From assembly GCA_046765875.1 (NCBI GenBank), contig JBKPSJ010000391.1, forward strand, positions 1 to 7,397: 7,397 nt of DNA, read 5' to 3'. The translations under genes were made by a program, and so were the position numbers. Numbering within the stretch: the first letter of the stretch is position 1; the number at the start of each line of letters is the position of its first letter. This stretch comes from DASRHY01 sp046765875 (GTDB taxonomy: Bacteria > Actinomycetota > Actinomycetes > Propionibacteriales > Kribbellaceae). This document shows, in pieces, positions 5,828 to 7,397 of the stretch. The notes below the pieces were generated by a model that was given only the letters and a program-made list of their open reading frames with translations, was not told the origin of the DNA and did no database searches.

Positions 5828-7397
5828 CTACTTGTCGCCGACTTCGAGGGTGGTCAGCATCCAGGCCAGCAACAGCGCCAGCTCGCGCCACGCGTCGTAC
5901 CGGCCGCTGCGGCCGCCGTGACCAGCCTCCATCTCGGTCTTCAGCAGGATGTCGGAGGCGCCTACTTGTCGCAGCTTGGCGACCCACTTGGCGGGCTCGA
6001 CGAACAGCACCCGCGTGTCGTTCAGGCTGGTGATCGCGAGGATCGGCGGATACGGCTGCTGGGTGACGTTCTCGTACGGCGAGTACGACTTCATGTACAC
6101 GTACACCTCGGGGTCGTGCAGCGGGTCGCCCCACTCCTCCCACTCGGTGACGGTCAGGGGCAGCGACGGGTCAAGGATCGACGTCAGCGCGTCGACGAAC
6201 GGGACCTGCGCGACGATTCCGCCGAAGGCCCGCGGTGCCAGGTTCGCCACCGCACCCATCAGCAACCCGCCGGCGCTGCCGCCCCATGCGACGATCCGCT
6301 CCGGCCGGGTCCAGCCGGCCGTCACCACATGCTCGGCACAGGCGACGAAGTCGCTGAACGTGTTCTTCTTCTTGAGCATCTTGCCGTCGTCGTACCAACG
6401 CCGGCCGAGCTCGCCGCCGCCGCGGATGTGCGCGATCGCGAACACCACGCCGCGCTCCAGCAGCGACAGCCGGGGGATCGAGAACCACGGGTCGATCGAG
6501 TGCTCGTACGAGCCGTAGCCGTACAGCACCAGCGGGGCTTCGCCGCTGTCGACCGGTACGTCCTTGCGGGCCACCAGGGAGATCGGTACCCGGGTGCCGT
6601 CCGGAGCGGTCGCCCACTCGCGGTACTGGGTGTACGCCGACAGGTCGACGCCGCCGAGCACCGGCTGCTGCTTGCGCAGGGTGAGCTCGCGGGTGCTGAC
6701 GTCGTAGTCGTACACCGTGCTCGGCGTCACCAGCGAGGTGTAGTTCAGCCGGTACGACATGGTGTTCCACTCGGCGTTGTCGCCCGGCGAGACGGTGTAG
6801 ATCGGCTCGTCGAAGCGGATCACCTCGGGCTCTGCGAGGCCGTCGGCGGTCCGGCGCATCACGGCCAGCTCGGACATCGCGTTGCGCCGCCGGAACAGAA
6901 CCACATGCCCGGCGAACGCGTCCACGCCGAGCAACCGCGAGTCGTCGTCGCCGGCGATCAGCCTGCTCCAGTTCTCATGACCCGGCGCGTCCAGCGGCGC
7001 CTCGGCGAGTTCGAAGTTGACCGCGTTCGCGTTGTGCACGATCAGCAGCCGGTCGCCGGCGTGCTCGACGTCGTACTCGACGCCCTCGCGGCGGGGGGCG
7101 ACCACGACCGGGTCGGACTCCGGTGCCGTGGCGTCGATCAGGCACACCTCGCTGGTCAGCTTGCTCCCCAGGTGGATCTGGACCGCCTGCTCGTTGCGGG
7201 TCAGCGCCACGTCGACCCAATACCGCTCGTCCGGCTCCTCCAGCACAAGCACGTCGTCCGCGACCGGGGTGCCGAGCCGGTGCCGGTGCACCCGGTGCGG
7301 CCGCCAGGCGTCGTCGACGGTCAGGTAGAAGATCGTCGAGGCGTCCGCGGACCAGGCCGAGCCGTAGTGCACCTGCGGGATCTCATCGGCCAGCAGG
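5828..7397 (-). CDS. ptrB: Oligopeptidase B (protease II, S9A family), N-terminus beyond window edge
   Basis: This serine peptidase of the prolyl oligopeptidase family cuts small peptides after Arg or Lys, normally in the cytoplasm. The 522 visible residues are open to the right edge; E. coli PtrB has 686, so roughly 170 N-terminal residues are missing. The visible start is LLADEIPQVHYGSAWSAD, inside the beta-propeller. The catalytic domain follows, with LVLYGYGSYEHSID (fragment 289-302) and AHIRGGGELGRRWYDDGK (322-339). The triad is Ser374 in GGSAGG, Asp460 in SLNDTRV and His493 in AGHGGRSGR, spaced nearly as in E. coli (532, 617, 652). Glu418 and Glu420 in TVTEWEEWGDP align by offset with Glu576/Glu578 of the enterobacterial enzyme, which set the basic P1 preference. 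Asp302 matches Asp460, but the second S2 residue, Asp462, is Trp304 here. The apparent GTG at 7372 is an internal valine. It is a 205-nt spacer away from the sigma gene on the same strand. The family call is very firm. Confidence 0.94.
   Translation of the reverse strand, partial: LLADEIPQVHYGSAWSADASTIFYLTVDDAWRPHRVHRHRLGTPVADDVLVLEEPDERYWVDVALTRNEQAVQIHLGSKLTSEVCLIDATAPESDPVVVAPRREGVEYDVEHAGDRLLIVHNANAVNFELAEAPLDAPGHENWSRLIAGDDDSRLLGVDAFAGHVVLFRRRNAMSELAVMRRTADGLAEPEVIRFDEPIYTVSPGDNAEWNTMSYRLNYTSLVTPSTVYDYDVSTRELTLRKQQPVLGGVDLSAYTQYREWATAPDGTRVPISLVARKDVPVDSGEAPLVLYGYGSYEHSIDPWFSIPRLSLLERGVVFAIAHIRGGGELGRRWYDDGKMLKKKNTFSDFVACAEHVVTAGWTRPERIVAWGGSAGGLLMGAVANLAPRAFGGIVAQVPFVDALTSILDPSLPLTVTEWEEWGDPLHDPEVYVYMKSYSPYENVTQQPYPPILAITSLNDTRVLFVEPAKWVAKLRQVGASDILLKTEMEAGHGGRSGRYDAWRELALLLAWMLTTLEVGDK

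Noticed and set aside
4639..6033. Long plus-strand open frame opposite the sigma factor and the end of oligopeptidase B
   Set aside because: It crosses two well-supported minus-strand genes and their spacer, and its translation has low-complexity composition typical of a shadow frame.

Overview
This is a GC-rich chromosomal stretch from an actinomycete. The evidence is strong GC bias at third codon positions, GTG and TTG starts, a HrdD/SigB-type sigma factor and a bacterial lipase-maturation-factor homologue. A Kribbella/Nocardioides-like organism is a guess from overall style, not something the sequence proves. It looks like ordinary core or near-core genome. I saw no mobile element, phage gene, CRISPR array, tRNA or rRNA.

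Layout from left to right: (i) 1-1384, minus: the almost complete gene of a polytopic membrane protein of the lipase maturation factor family, whose last codons run off the left edge. (ii) 1410-2603, minus: a ROK-family winged-helix regulator with a TTG start, 25 nt upstream of (i) and probably cotranscribed with it. (iii) 2604-2720: a divergent control region with an imperfect inverted repeat. (iv) 2721-4592, plus: a short-chain acyl-CoA synthetase of the propionyl-CoA synthetase (PrpE/ACSS3) type. (v) 4593-4662: a convergent spacer with a long terminator hairpin. (vi) 4663-5622, minus: a group 2 sigma-70 factor. (vii) 5623-5827: the sigma-gene leader, with a candidate thiol-stress (SigR/SigH-type) ECF promoter and a hairpin behind the next gene. 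(viii) 5828-7397, minus: the C-terminal three quarters of oligopeptidase B, running off the right edge.

The ROK regulator and the acyl-CoA synthetase are divergent and share a 117-nt spacer, so the regulator may control the synthetase, itself and the membrane protein behind it. The sigma factor appears to be a separate unit, terminated by the hairpin in (v) and plausibly driven by its own stress promoter. No stretch longer than 300 nt lacks a gene. Nothing here amounts to a clearly undescribed system. The best leads are the sigma-gene promoter, the strand-biased terminator, the diverged ROK sensor domain paired with a propionyl-CoA synthetase, and a substrate-pocket substitution in oligopeptidase B.
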